This document shows, piece after piece, positions 50,159-60,060 of a stretch of 64,000 nucleotides of DNA. The position numbers and the translations under genes were made by a program. The stretch's first letter is position 1, and each line of letters starts with the position of its first letter. Origin of the DNA: Colias croceus (lineage: Eukaryota; Arthropoda; Insecta; Lepidoptera; Pieridae); NCBI RefSeq assembly GCF_905220415.1, contig NC_059552.1:2805001-2869000 (forward strand), given 5' to 3'. The notes under the pieces were generated by a model, which had not been told where the DNA came from, ran no database searches, and saw only the letters and a list, made by a program, of their open reading frames with translations.

Positions 50159-50760
50159 GACAACTGAGTCTGCCAACCATGATCACGAAAACACTTTCGC
50201 TTTCATGTACCAACATTAAAACCAAATTATTACCTACGCTACAAAATATTTTTCTCCCATTTGAACAAATCTCATATTTCCCGTAAATAAAAGTAAGCCT
50301 TGTTTGTTTTCTATTACAGCTGATGCTTACCAGCTCACTTACCAGTGTTATTCAAAGATAATGAATAGTTCAGTTAAATTTTTAAAAGTATTTTTTGAAA
50401 TAATTTTGTAGGTACAGTCTACTTTTTCTCAGATATTATTTTTTAAGTTATTATACGAACTTGAGTTTCAGTAAAATAAAACATGAGATTCTTAATCAAA
50501 TTCTTACATCGAGAGATAAAGAATTAGTTTTTTCAAGAAAATTAATCTTTTAATTACCTACTGACCGTTTATAAGTAGCTACAATTTAATTTTCATAGTA
50601 GCAACACTTAAATGTCAATTCGTCACCATCACAAATCTGTCAAGCGACTGTATGGGTTGAGTGTATTTATCATATTTAATTCTAAAAATATAATAAGACA
50701 AACTTTTTGTGCTGCGTAGTGAAAAAATAAACATAAGGTGGCGCTCAATAATTAAACACA
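50159..50760. promoter_or_regulatory. Putative divergent promoter region upstream of SCAMP
   Basis: The region between the putative minus-strand initiator and the SCAMP start codon has no open frame of note. No clear TATA box is placed for SCAMP. The sequence before the start codon is TAATTAAACACA, an A-rich insect-like context. The exact transcription start is not visible. Confidence 0.35.
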
Positions 50761-50817
50761 ATGTCTAAATTTGAAGACAATCCGTTTAGTGATCCAGCCA
50801 TAGACAACCCCTTTGCC
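50761..50817 (+). CDS. Scamp: SCAMP coding exon 1
   Basis: It encodes MSKFEDNPFSDPAIDNPFA, with two NPF motifs, and ends in phase 0 before GTGAGT. Intron 1 is only 74 bp, with acceptor ATTTATTTCAG. Confidence 0.93.
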
Positions 50818-53800
50818 GTGAGTAATCTCAGTCGAAGAAATAGTGAAATTGATATCATGATATTCATACTTTGCACAATAATTTATTTCAGGACCCTGCA
50901 GTGCAGCAAGTAGCGAGGAATACGAATAATGTGACACAGGGTCTTGACGACTATAATCCTTTTGACGGCACCCAAAATGCAAATCAAGCTACGGTAAATG
51001 GAATTCAAGTTTTTTATGGAATTCGTGGGTTGATGTGCCGATCTAATCAGTCTCAGTTAATAAGAATCTAATGTTCATTGACGTGTAATATACGAGACGT
51101 GAAAGTTGTTTATATGAAAGTAATATTCACAGATCAGAGCATTATGAATTGATGACATAATAAATATTGATATCAAAAATATGAATATGAACGCGATTCT
51201 TTCAATCACATTGTATCATATTGTTGCTTTATATAAAAATTGATAAGATAAGTAGGAATCTACTATGTCCTTCATCTGATGAATTCAATTCAATTATAAA
51301 AAAAGTCAATAAAAACGACATAGTATTATCTTGACTAAAAAAAAAATTAGTTTTACCATGATAAGGATTTACTATTGTAGCCTCCGCAACAGCCAACACA
51401 GCCGGCGATCATGCAAGCAGTGTCTCCTCCGGCCAGTGGACAATATACACGACCGAGTCCCTCGCAGCAACCTCAGGCTCCACCATCAAACTTCACAACT
51501 GCTGATTTTCAGGTACTTTTCTTTCCTTAGTGTAATTATTATTAATCTGTTATAATATTTAATCTTAACAGAGGTATTGATGCACATGCAAATCTATATG
51601 TATTGCTCTAGGAAATCACTGAATGATATTCAACTTAAAAATAAAATATATATGACAAGCTGCGCCCTACGGTTTCACCGCGTGTCTCCGCTCCTGTGGG
51701 TCTTAGTGTGACAATATAGAAAAGAAAACCGTAAAAATTTTTCAAATCGGATCAGTAATTCTTGAGATTAGCGCGTTCAAACAAACAAACTTCAGCTTTA
51801 TAATATAAGTATAGATTTATATAATATAGAGATTTAGAATTTTTACAATTTCTTCATGTGCAAGTACACAATCAGATATCTGCCCAGACAAAAATATATT
51901 TGTGACTATTGCACTTTTTACTTGCTCATCAAAAAAGATTTATTTTTAGTAGTGGAGCACTTCACACTTGTTACTAAATAAAAGTAATGTAAAATAATAA
52001 TAAATTGTTCTTCACAGTAATAAATGATATCTGTAAATAGATATAAATTATTATTGAAATCTAAATGTACTAGAGTTGCCAATATGTTTTCAAATGGTGA
52101 AATTAGTTATTTGCTATCTTTTTTGACGCAAACTTACTCTTGTTTTTTATCATAATAATGCTGCCATCAAGTTATATGATGTTTTAATATTTTTTTATTT
52201 GAAGAATTACTAACATGCAACCATTGATATTCACAAACTTTCACATTTATTATTTAGGATTGAATTACTACAACTATTATTACTTTCACAGTATAAATTT
52301 ATTAAAACTGCTAAGTGATTACGCTTTACTATAGAATATAAAATTACAGTTGGCAACCCTAAACCCTTATATGCAAACTAAAGCACAGAGCATGCTTCTA
52401 ATAGTATATTTTATTTTTTTACACCACACAAGGAGTTAAAGGTAATATTGCACTTTATTATGAGTCACATGTCCATTTAATCTTATCTTTTTATTATCAT
52501 AGTTCTGAATTCATGTTTTTGTTTGTAAATATAATGATATATTATGTGTATGTGTTTTCTGTTAGATAAGAGTTTTATTATTTACTTATTTATTATTATT
52601 TATTAGCATTATGTATGCTAATACTATTAATTAGGTATGTTAATGAAGGAAACAGTAATTATTCAATAGTTACATTAATAATTACCAGGAATCTGAACTT
52701 GTAACAATTTAAATTATTACATCAGGAGCAGTTCACAACTGCAAGACAAAGACTATTACTAGGCAGTTATTTTATACATAAATATCATGCATGTATTTGC
52801 CTCTCATTGTCTGCGTTTTTATTAACTGTGGTTCAAAAACTTACAATCTTACAATCATTATGAAATATAAATAAATTCATTTTCAATAAGACATTTACTA
52901 GATAGAAAAAATAATTTGGTACAATTTTTATCTAGATTTTAAGACAATATATTGAAAAAGTATGCTTTGGTAAAGTAGTAGACATTATTGAAATTTTTAA
53001 ATCTTGAAAGTTCACTTACATTGCAAGAATACCATTGTGTAGGAGCCCCTTTATTAACAGCTTCCTTTAACAAATCATTTCCTAGTTGCTTCACAGTAGT
53101 TCTGTCCTCTTTACATTTCTTATCTTTGCTATATTTATGTAGTGGCTAATCAATTATTGTTATATCAGGAATTGTTATGTATATTTTTTGCTAGCAAAAG
53201 TTACACAAAAAAAATTGTATTACGTTTTTTTTATTAGAGAGTTTTCCTGCGTGCTAAACATTGTACATTAATGTGGTGCAAATCTTACAGTCAATCATGT
53301 TAATCCATTTTACGTAATTTCTCTCTCATATAAGTAAATAGCATATATGTTTTCTACAATGGCACTCACTGAGCTTGAACTACAGAGACGGCAAGAGGAA
53401 TTGGAGCGAAAAGCCGAAGAGCTAGCGCGACGGGAAGCCGAGTTGCGTGCTGGGTCCGCTGGCCGTAGGAATAACTGGCCACCGCTGCCTGCCTTTTGTC
53501 CTGTACAACCATGCTTCTACCAGGACATCAATGTGGACATACCGCTCGAGTTTCAGAGGATTGTACGGCATTTGTATCATTTGTGGATGTGTAAGTATTT
53601 TACTTTTTTATATTAATTACTCTATTTACTCTAATTAGTTATAATTGATAGCTATAATTAGTACTATGATATAGTTGACGGTTGGAATTTTATTTCTTTG
53701 GCTATAATGGTTAGAAAAACTTGTTTAGAGAAACATGACATTATTCATACTAATATTATAAATGCGAAAGTAACTCTGTCTGTCTGTTACTCAATCGCGC

Positions 53801-56264
53801 CTTAACTACTGAACCAATTTGCATGAAATTTGGTATAGAGATATTTTGATACCCGAGAAAGGATGTCCTTTCTCCTAGGATAGGTTTTATCCCGGAAATC
53901 CCACGGGAACGGGAACTATGCGGGTTTTTCTTTAACTGCGCGGGCAATGCCGCGGGTGGAAAGCTAGTTCTTTATATTAATAAAAAATACATTTGTGATT
54001 AAAGAAAAATTCAAAAACATGAAATCATTACACATGGAATAGAGTAGGTAGTAGATATATTTACATATTCAATTATTCATATAAAGACATTAAATTCTCA
54101 GTAAACTAGTCCACTTTGACACAACTTGATAGTGAAATATGTTAATGTGTTTTTTGTGTCAATGACAATTATATTGATTCAATAATTATGTTGCAAGATA
54201 TATTGTTAACCAATATTTTAATAATCACTCAATTATGTTCAAATTAAAATGTTTGTGTGTTAAGCGCGTCACACACGGTGAAGATACTATAATATTTTAT
54301 GTTAAGATTCTCTAATATAAAACGTTATAGTATCTTAAGGTATCCGGTATCGGCGTTCTGATCATTTTTATTTTTGTCATTCCGTACTAAGACCCCTGTA
54401 GAACCGCCATCCTGTTACAAATGACCCACGGTCATTCGGACGCGCTTTAATCAGAATATGACTGTTTCAAGGCATGTTTTTTTCAGTGATGCAAAAGAAA
54501 AAAGCTTGTAAAAGAAACCTTTTTTCGTAACAAGTTCCTTGTTTATTTCTTAACTACTAACTACAAAATAAAATGAAAGTGAAATACAAACAGCACTTGA
54601 TAAACTTCTTCAATATGACACTACTTTCAACCGAGATTTCCAATTCGGCAAAGGAAGTTTGTCATTACAGTGTTGTTATTTATTTGTAACTAGATTTCCG
54701 CCCGCGGCTTCGCCCGCGTTTGCAAAGGAAAACCCGCATAGTTCCTGTTCCCGTGGGATTTCCGGGATAAAAACTATCCTATGTGTTAATCTAAGTTACC
54801 CTCTATATGTGTGCTAAATTTCATTGTAATCGGTTCAGTAGTTTTTACGTGAAAGAGTAACAAACATTCATACATCCATACAAACTTTCCCATTTATAAT
54901 ATTAGTAGGATAGACACCTTATTAAAAAATAAAACAGATCTAATAAAATAATTATCTATTCCAGTCCACTCCCTGGTCCTGGCATTGAACATCGTCGGCG
55001 GAATGGCCCTACTATTCTCCGGAATGGGCCCAACAGTATTCGGCCTGTCCATCCTGTATTTCATACTGCTGACACCGTTCAGTTTTGTCTGCTGGTACCG
55101 ACCGATATACAAGGCGTTTAGAAGTGACTCGTCGTTCAACTTTATGGTGTTCTTCTTTATATTCCTGTTCCAAATATTGATTACTTTGGTGCAGTCTATT
55201 GGATTCAGCGGTGGTGGCTCTTGGTGAGTTAAAATTTGTTTCTATCACTGCTTGTTTATTTATTTCACTTTAGTAAATACTTTCAGTTGTATTTTAATCA
55301 TATCACATGTAAATATTTGTAACTTGAACATTAGTTATCTAAAATCATGCACATTATAATATGGTTTATACTCTAGATGAAGGCGAGTTTTAATATCATG
55401 AATACCATACTTAAGCTAATTATAAATGTATTGATTCAAAAAGTGATTTCAAGCTAATCATAATTCACATTGTTTTTCAGCGGTTTGATCACAAGCATCG
55501 ACGCGTTCAGCGTGAACGTGGGAGCTGGTATCGTGACGTTGTTGGTTACCATTGGCTTCATCACCTGCGTTGTAGCTGACATTCTGCTCATGACTAAGGT
55601 AATAGAGATTTTTATTAATATACTGATGTGTTTTAGTACTAATAAAATATTTTTAGTAAAGTATTCACAGGACCTATACCATAATTTAAAATGTACCTAA
55701 CTCAGGCCCCGGAACCACTGACACAATAGAAAATCTATTGTGTCGTGGACCGATTGGGCCGCTTGGGGCTCAATGGGTTAAGCCAATAAACAATAACTTT
55801 GTCAAATGGCAAATTCCCGTTCTATTCCATGCTAAAATACTATAGGGTGCAGCTAATACTTTTTGCTAGTTAATCCAATTAGTTCGGAAGCGTGCTCGAC
55901 TCTCACTTCTAAAACAAAAAGACGTGTGGCACTCGGGGACTGCCGCGGTAAAGCTATTGCATAGCATGTCTTCAAGCCACACCTCCGCCCGTCGGAGTGG
56001 GGAGCGTGAGGTTTTTTCGTTACGGAATTTCTCGATTCGGTCCCCGCGCTCAAGATCCGCGATAGAAGCTATGCAATAGCTTATTAATTAATTTGTAATG
56101 TCACATTGCAGGTGCACCGCATCTACCGGTCCACGGGCGCGTCGCTGGCGAAGGCGCAGGCGGAGTTCACTACGGAGATCCTGCGCAACCCGCACGTGCA
56201 GACCGCCGCCAGCAACGCCGCCGCAGCCGCCGTCAACGCGCAGATATCCAACAACCGCTACTAG
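50761..56264 (+). CDS. Scamp: SCAMP, secretory carrier-associated membrane protein (7 coding exons, 345 aa)
   Basis: Coding joins: 50761-50817, 50892-50993, 51381-51512, 53374-53590, 54965-55223, 55481-55598, 56112-56264 (1,038 bases, phases all fit). The protein is a tetraspanning membrane protein of trans-Golgi, endosomal and secretory vesicles; the family acts in vesicle recycling and fusion. Order: three NPF motifs for EH-domain partners (residues 7-9, 16-18, 41-43), Pro/Gln-rich linker (54-97), charged coiled coil ELQRRQEELERKAEELARRE (about 98-123), four membrane segments (about 172-190, 194-213, 228-249, 270-292), E-peptide CWYRPIYKAFR (212-222) between the second and third, and a C-terminal tail ending QISNNRY. 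The length is normal for the family. The start is the first ATG, giving the expected NPF-rich head. The main doubt is the exon 4 acceptor, where 53,386 is an in-frame alternative. A tail-derived minisatellite follows the stop. Confidence 0.95.
50892..50993 (+). CDS. Scamp: SCAMP coding exon 2
   Basis: It has 34 codons, starts DPAVQQVARN and ends QNANQAT, and carries the third NPF motif (YNPFDG). The donor is ACG|GTAAATGG and intron 2 is 387 bp. Confidence 0.93.
51381..51512 (+). CDS. Scamp: SCAMP coding exon 3
   Basis: It has 44 codons that are rich in Pro and Gln, from PPQQPTQPAIMQAV to SNFTTADFQ. The acceptor is TTTACTATTGTAG and the donor CAG|GTACTT. Confidence 0.93.
51655..51815 (+). mobile_element. 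Degenerate repeat fragment in SCAMP intron 3
   Basis: AAGCTGCGCCCTACGGTTTC, CCGCTCCTGTGGGTCTTAG, TTTTTCAAATCGGATCAGTA, CAAACAAACTTCAGC and TATAATATAAGTATAGATTT form the usual block order of the RTE/SINE-like tails. It resembles 19,903-20,070. Confidence 0.65.
53374..53590 (+). CDS. Scamp: SCAMP coding exon 4
   Basis: It encodes the coiled coil and the start of the membrane core, ending HLYHLWM plus one base of the Phe codon completed by exon 5. The donor is ATGT|GTAAGT. The acceptor is ambiguous: CACTCACTGAG before 53,374 gives LELQRRQ, and CTACAG before 53,386 gives RRQ. Both keep the frame. The upstream in-frame ATGs at 53,347 and 53,359 are probably intronic. Confidence 0.88.
53748..53970 (-). 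mobile_element. RTE-like tail fragment in SCAMP intron 4, inverted
   Basis: On the plus strand it starts ACTAATATTATAAATGCGAA and TCTGTCTGTCTGTTACTCAA, passes through CCAATTTGCATGAAATTTGG and CCCGTTCCCGTGGGATTTCC (as its complement), and ends GCCGCGGGTGGAAAGCTAG. It is therefore the family of 11,041-11,236 and 44,236-44,466 on the minus strand. Confidence 0.8.
54281..54336. repeat. Imperfect hairpin in SCAMP intron 4
   Basis: AAGATACTATAATATTTTAT with GTT pairs with AATATAAAACGTTATAGTATCTT across a 10 bp loop, with about three mismatches. GTGTGT...ACACAC just upstream (from about 54,255) makes a second small stem. It may be the core of a small foldback element or a transcribed hairpin. Confidence 0.6.
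54690..54911 (+). mobile_element. RTE-like tail fragment in SCAMP intron 4
   Basis: It runs from TAGATTTCCGCCCGCGGCTTC through CCCGTGGGATTTCCGGGAT and AAATTTCATTGTAATCGGTT to CATACATCCATACAAACTTT and TTATAATATTAGTAGGATAG. It is close to the copy at 44,236. Intron 4 thus holds two copies of one family in opposite directions. Confidence 0.8.
54965..55223 (+). CDS. Scamp: SCAMP coding exon 5
   Basis: It encodes most of membrane segments 1-3 and the E-peptide CWYRPIYKAFR. It opens with the last two bases of Phe (FHSLVLALNIVGGM) and ends after two bases of a Cys codon (GGGS-C). The acceptor is TTATCTATTCCAG and the donor TTG|GTGAGT. Confidence 0.95.
55481..55598 (+). CDS. Scamp: SCAMP coding exon 6
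   Basis: It encodes GLITSIDAFSVNVGAGIVTL then LVTIGFITCVVADILLMTK, with the fourth membrane segment. The acceptor is ATTGTTTTTCAG and the donor AAG|GTAATA. Confidence 0.95.
55690..56095. repeat. Dispersed repeats in SCAMP intron 6
   Basis: 55,720-55,744 is a perfect stem, GACACAATAG-AAAAT-CTATTGTGTC. From about 55,860 the text GTGTGGCACTCGGGGACTGC and CGCGGTAAAGCTATTGCATAGC, then CCACACCTCCGCCC, recalls a common moth repeat. AAGCTATTGCATAGC (about 55,952) is the inverse of GCTATGCAATAGCTT near the right end (about 56,067-56,081), so the unit is bounded by 15 bp inverted repeats. The open frame across it is not a gene. Confidence 0.6.
56112..56264 (+). CDS. Scamp: SCAMP coding exon 7 with stop codon
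   Basis: It encodes VHRIYRSTGASLAKAQAEFT then TEILRNPHVQTAAS, an Ala-rich stretch, and QISNNRY before TAG at 56,262-56,264. Codon use is very GC-rich at third positions. Two bases after the stop is the donor CG|GTGAGTGTG, so the stop lies just before an intron. The 30 bp encoding EILRNPHVQT (56,175-56,204) is the source of the repeats that follow. Confidence 0.95.
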   Translation: MHRIYRSTGASLAKAQAEFTTEILRNPHVQTAASNAAAAAVNAQISNNRY

Positions 56265-56278
56265 CGGTGAGTGTGTGT

Positions 56279-56511
56279 GAGATCCGCAGCAACCCGCACG
56301 TGCAGACCGTGTGTGTGTGAGATCCTGCGCAACCCGCACGTGCAGACCGTGTGTGTGTGAGATCCTGCGCAACCCGCACGTGCAGATCGTGTGTGTGTGT
56401 GAGATCCTGCGCAACCCGCACGTGCAGATCGTGTGTGCGTGTGAGATCCTGCGCAACCTGCACGTGCAGATCGTGTGTTGTGAGATCCTGCGCAACCCGC
56501 AAGTGCAGACC
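56279..56511 (+). repeat. Minisatellite derived from the SCAMP last coding exon (6 copies)
   Basis: GAGATCCTGCGCAACCCGCA and CGTGCAGACC, coding for EILRNPHVQT in the exon, recurs at 56,279, 56,319, 56,359, 56,401, 56,443 and 56,482. The copies are separated by GTGTGTGTGT runs and spaced 39-42 bp. The first copy has GATCCGCAGC, and later ones have C-to-T changes (GCAGATC) or CAAGTGCAG. The large open frames on both strands here only reflect this repetition. Confidence 0.95.
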
Positions 56512-56625
56512 GTGTGTGTGTGTGTGTGTGTGTGTGATTGGTCGGTGCACGATACTGTGCGTGTAAGAGTGGATGGTGCATAATGCTGCCTGTGTGTGTG
56601 TGTGCGTGCGTGCGTGTGCGTATTT
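56512..56625 (+). repeat. (GT)n microsatellites
   Basis: GT runs at 56,512-56,536 and 56,588-56,625 (the latter with GCGTGCGTGC variants) continue the GT spacers of the minisatellite. Confidence 0.9.
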
Positions 56626-56907
56626 GTGCCGGTGAATAGATATAAAACTTTTAAAAGCGGATATGAGTGCGCGTGTGGGCGAGGAAGCCGATCTAATATT
56701 GGTCGATGACCGATAATCTTTACTGTGTGAAATTTTATGGCATGAGTGCACGCACGCAATAAGTTGCTGCGTGTACTTGTGGTAACTGTTGAATTTTGTT
56801 TGAAATTTAAATTTCAAGTATTAGTCTATCAAATTTCTTGCTACAACACTTTTATATTAACAAAAGAAGTACTTAGTTGATTTTTATGATTTATTCTTTT
56901 CTTTCAG

Positions 56908-57690
56908 ATGAAAAAACACCAATCATCGATCAGCATTTATGTGCCCAGCGGATAAGTACATAACTACGTGTAAATCAATATTAAATTATAATATATTCGA
57001 GCATTATATTATTGAGGTTTATTTATTCTGAGTGCACGTTTACTATTAGTTTATTAGGCCAGTGTAAATTGTAAAGGTCACTTATCTTTTACATGTTACT
57101 TTTTGACGTGACAACGTCTTATAATTCGATAGAGCCGATTGCACGCATGAAAAAACATGACTCATGCGGCGTTACCTCGCTCTGAGGCGTTCCGTAAGGA
57201 GTGAAGTGCAAGCGAGAGTGCGGAACGAGCGACAAAGAAGCACAATCGGCCGTTGTAACGTTCAACTATCGTCAGTAAACCGACTTTACAGACAACCAAT
57301 TTTTTTTTCGAAACATATAATTTTATTAAAGAATTTAATTAAAATTTCTAAAGATGCTTTCATTTATTAAAAAAAAATGTATATGTAATATAATAATTAA
57401 AAAATAGCACGATTTTTTTTCTGGAAACACACTTAAATATTGGTAAGTAATACTTATTTATAGTAGTTTTGAGAGACAATACTTAAAATACGTATTAATA
57501 TCTGCAATGATTTCAGGTGTGCACTCGGTAAAACTATGATTAGTTAGTTTTAATATGCAATATGTATGACAAAATGCTTGTTATTATTGTATTTAAGAGA
57601 TTTTGTTGAAGCACTTTGTTATATTAAAATGTTATTTGAAGTATTATTGGAACATATTCCATTATTTATCCAAAATAAATAAAAATATTT
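56908..57690 (+). other. Putative SCAMP 3' untranslated exon
   Basis: It follows the strong acceptor at 56,907. Two polyadenylation candidates are visible: AATAAA at 57,674-57,679, and a better one, AATAAA at 59,263-59,268 followed 15-25 bases later by GCTGTGTTTTATTTG. The end is therefore uncertain and may lie near 59,290. Confidence 0.5.
57095..57285. repeat. GC-rich structured repeat-like element near the SCAMP 3' end
   Basis: Starting at TTTTTGACGTGACAACGTCTT and passing through GCATGA...TCATGC, GGCGTTCCGTAAGG and GTGCGGAACGAGCGACAAAG to CAATCGGCCGTTGTAACG, it stands out from the AT-rich surroundings. The inverse words GCATGA/TCATGC and GTTCCG/CGGAAC can form stems. I believe GTGACAACGTCTT-type wording is widespread in moths, but the class is unknown to me. 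Confidence 0.45.
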
Positions 57691-59334
57691 TCATGTTGCA
57701 TAAATGTTTCCCGTGAGGTAAATTTAACACATTTTACCCATTTGCGATGTTTCTTCTTATCAATATCGAATATCGAGTAAGATCAAATGTAAATAAGGAC
57801 ATTATACTACGGCCAAAATGTGTATGGCTGTGTCATTTTAACATATTCTACTAACCCTTGATTATCGACATTAATTTTTATTGATTGAATTAACTAAAAC
57901 AGTCACCAAACATGAAGATGAAAATGTAATGAAATTCAACTTTCATCAAAATAAATAAAAGACTTAAAATCTTTCAAATATGTTTAAATTACATTCAATT
58001 ATACAATAAAAAATAACCCAATTATTCTATATATTTTTTTTGTGAACTTTAAAAAAAATATTCCTACTTTTTTTTTAATAAAATGTATTAGACGTTGCTC
58101 ATTAGGTAATTAAATATTTGTATTAAATTAATGAACCTTCGAAGATGCTGTTTTAATGTTTGGTGTACTGATTCTCACTTGATTCTTTTTTTTATACTTG
58201 CAGCTATAAATGTATATTTGAAAATGATTTCGTTAAGGATTTTAATAATAAAAAAATCTGAATTTCTTCCCAAAAAAATGACTCAATGTTCCCTGACTTT
58301 GATGGTCACAGAAGTCTGACATATTTTGATCCCCTTTGTCTTTAAAATTTAAATCTATAACATGACTCCCTTTATTATTGGACTTTCTAATTGGACCACC
58401 ATTTGTAAGAATATTGTAGGGGTTTATTAACTTGCTTGAATATAATATTGTAAATTTTTCATTACGATGATATATTAATGACTCCTTTATTCTTTAAATA
58501 AATAGCTTTATAAACTACATTGAACTAGGTATAAACTTAACACATCCAAATCTAATTGACAAATCAATATTTTATGCATTATGTATAGTTATTTATTACT
58601 TATTTGCGCATCAACTGAAATATCCTTCTCATATTTAGTTATTGCTAGATTTATTTAAAAAATACATGAGCTTATGAACGCTTTAAATATATTAGAAATC
58701 CAAATATCTTCGCTGCATTTCTGGATTATAAAATGATTATATAAAGTTTAAATGTATTTCATTTGTTCACGAATTTAGTTTATCACTTCAAAATTCATGT
58801 AGACATTCCATATTGGGCCAGTGTATATATCGCTTAATGTCCCTTTACGATTTCGTGTTAATGTGAATCATGTATATCAATTTTTTAAATTTCAATGTAG
58901 AATGTGTCGTGTGTTCGAACCGTTACTTAATTTGTATGTGTGTAATCTTGCCGTGTGTTTCTATTAGTTATGCACAAGACTTAAATACACAATCTAATAA
59001 TGGTATTTAACGATATATTGTTAGTCTAGTCATATGACTGACGGTTTCGAAAAAATCATCAAAAGCATAATAACAATGATGTATGCATTACGTACTTCTA
59101 CCACGTCTTCATTCTCAAGACGGTATCTCTATGTATCTGGGCCTAGTTTATTGTAAATTATTGTCAGACCGTCCTTACCCAGATAATGGTAAGCGAAGGC
59201 GTAGATTTATCTTGTTTAACTGTTTTGTAACGATTAAGTCATGTTATAAACTTATGATTAATAATAAATATAATTTCTGAATGCTGTGTTTTATTTGATT
59301 ATTGATTCCTTGTCGATTTTAAAATAAACGTAAT
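57691..59334. other. AT-rich tract, possibly long SCAMP 3' UTR, otherwise no gene
   Basis: No coding exon is seen. If the distal polyadenylation site at 59,263 is used, all of this is transcribed as 3' untranslated sequence. Small frames at 58,131 and 59,083 are not recognisable. Confidence 0.4.
59263..59268 (+). terminator. Candidate polyadenylation signal for SCAMP
   Basis: AATAAA is followed by TATAATTTCTGAATGCTGTG and TTTTATTTG, a GU/U-rich downstream element at the right distance. Confidence 0.4.
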
Positions 59335-59462
59335 GGTATAATTACCGGCACGTAACTTGACAACTTAGCGCAGAAGGGAAGCTTGCGCATATAAAACTGT
59401 ACCTACTAAAATTTCATGCGCAAACTTTCCCCACTGCGCCAAGTTTTCCGGGTGGATATACC
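59335..59462. mobile_element. 128 bp MITE-like foldback
   Basis: The left half (GGTATAATTACCGG, then CAACTTAGCGCAGAAGGGAA and GCTTGCGCATATAAAACT) is an imperfect inverse of the right half (AAATTTCATGCGCAAACTTT, CCCCACTGCGCCAAGTT, CCGGGTGGATATACC) around a GTACCTACT centre. No coding frame is present and no clear target duplication is seen. Confidence 0.7.
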
Positions 59463-60060
59463 TTTGAGTTAGTTAGTTTTGAGTTACCTCATTACCTAGT
59501 TACTAAACCAATTTAAATGCAGTCTGTTCTACCATCAAGAAATAAATAATGCACTGTTGAATGTTTACTTATAAATTACCTACTATCAGCTTATACTTTC
59601 ATTTTATTAACTCGCCTCTGAACTTTTGCTTACTTGGCTGGTAATCTCAATTCAATTATGTATATTGATATTCATCATAGGTTGTAGAAGTCATTAAACT
59701 TACCAGACATAAGATAAACACATAAACTATCAGCTTATAAAGAGATACATTCTAACTTTGGTACATGTAACTTGTATGTACTATGTAGCAGGTAGGTAAT
59801 CTTCTATCACGGCACGGGTAGCAAAATATAATATATTAATTATAAGTGCAGTAGTTTCTCAGTTTATTGCGAACAGACACTACGCAGAAATTCATTTTAT
59901 AATAATTTGTAGTTGGCAGTTGCCAAGCTAAATTAACGTTAAATAAGAAAATAGAGCATATAAAGAACTTAAGAAAAAGAAGCTCTTATAAGATTTTGAC
60001 AGTAATCGATTATAAAAATGGTCCAGGAATTCCCAAATTTGTTATTATACATTTTAGTAT
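59463..60060. other. AT-rich intergenic sequence
   Basis: No gene, RNA or repeat is recognised. It forms the left flank of the Penelope-like insertion. Confidence 0.5.

Larger units (their letters stand above)
56267..56907 (+). other. Putative intron in the SCAMP 3' untranslated region
   Basis: The donor GGTGAGTGTG at 56,267 and the acceptor TTTATTCTTTTCTTTCAG ending at 56,907 frame a 641 bp intron that begins two bases after the stop codon. The acceptor is among the strongest in the window. Because the donor is within 50 bases of the stop, splicing here need not trigger nonsense-mediated decay. Confidence 0.65.

Noticed and set aside
56088..56817. Large minus-strand frames (223, 194 and 106 codons) over the SCAMP 3' end
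   Set aside because: They are read through the minisatellite and GT runs opposite the real exon. The HTHT and RISHTH strings are repeat artefacts.
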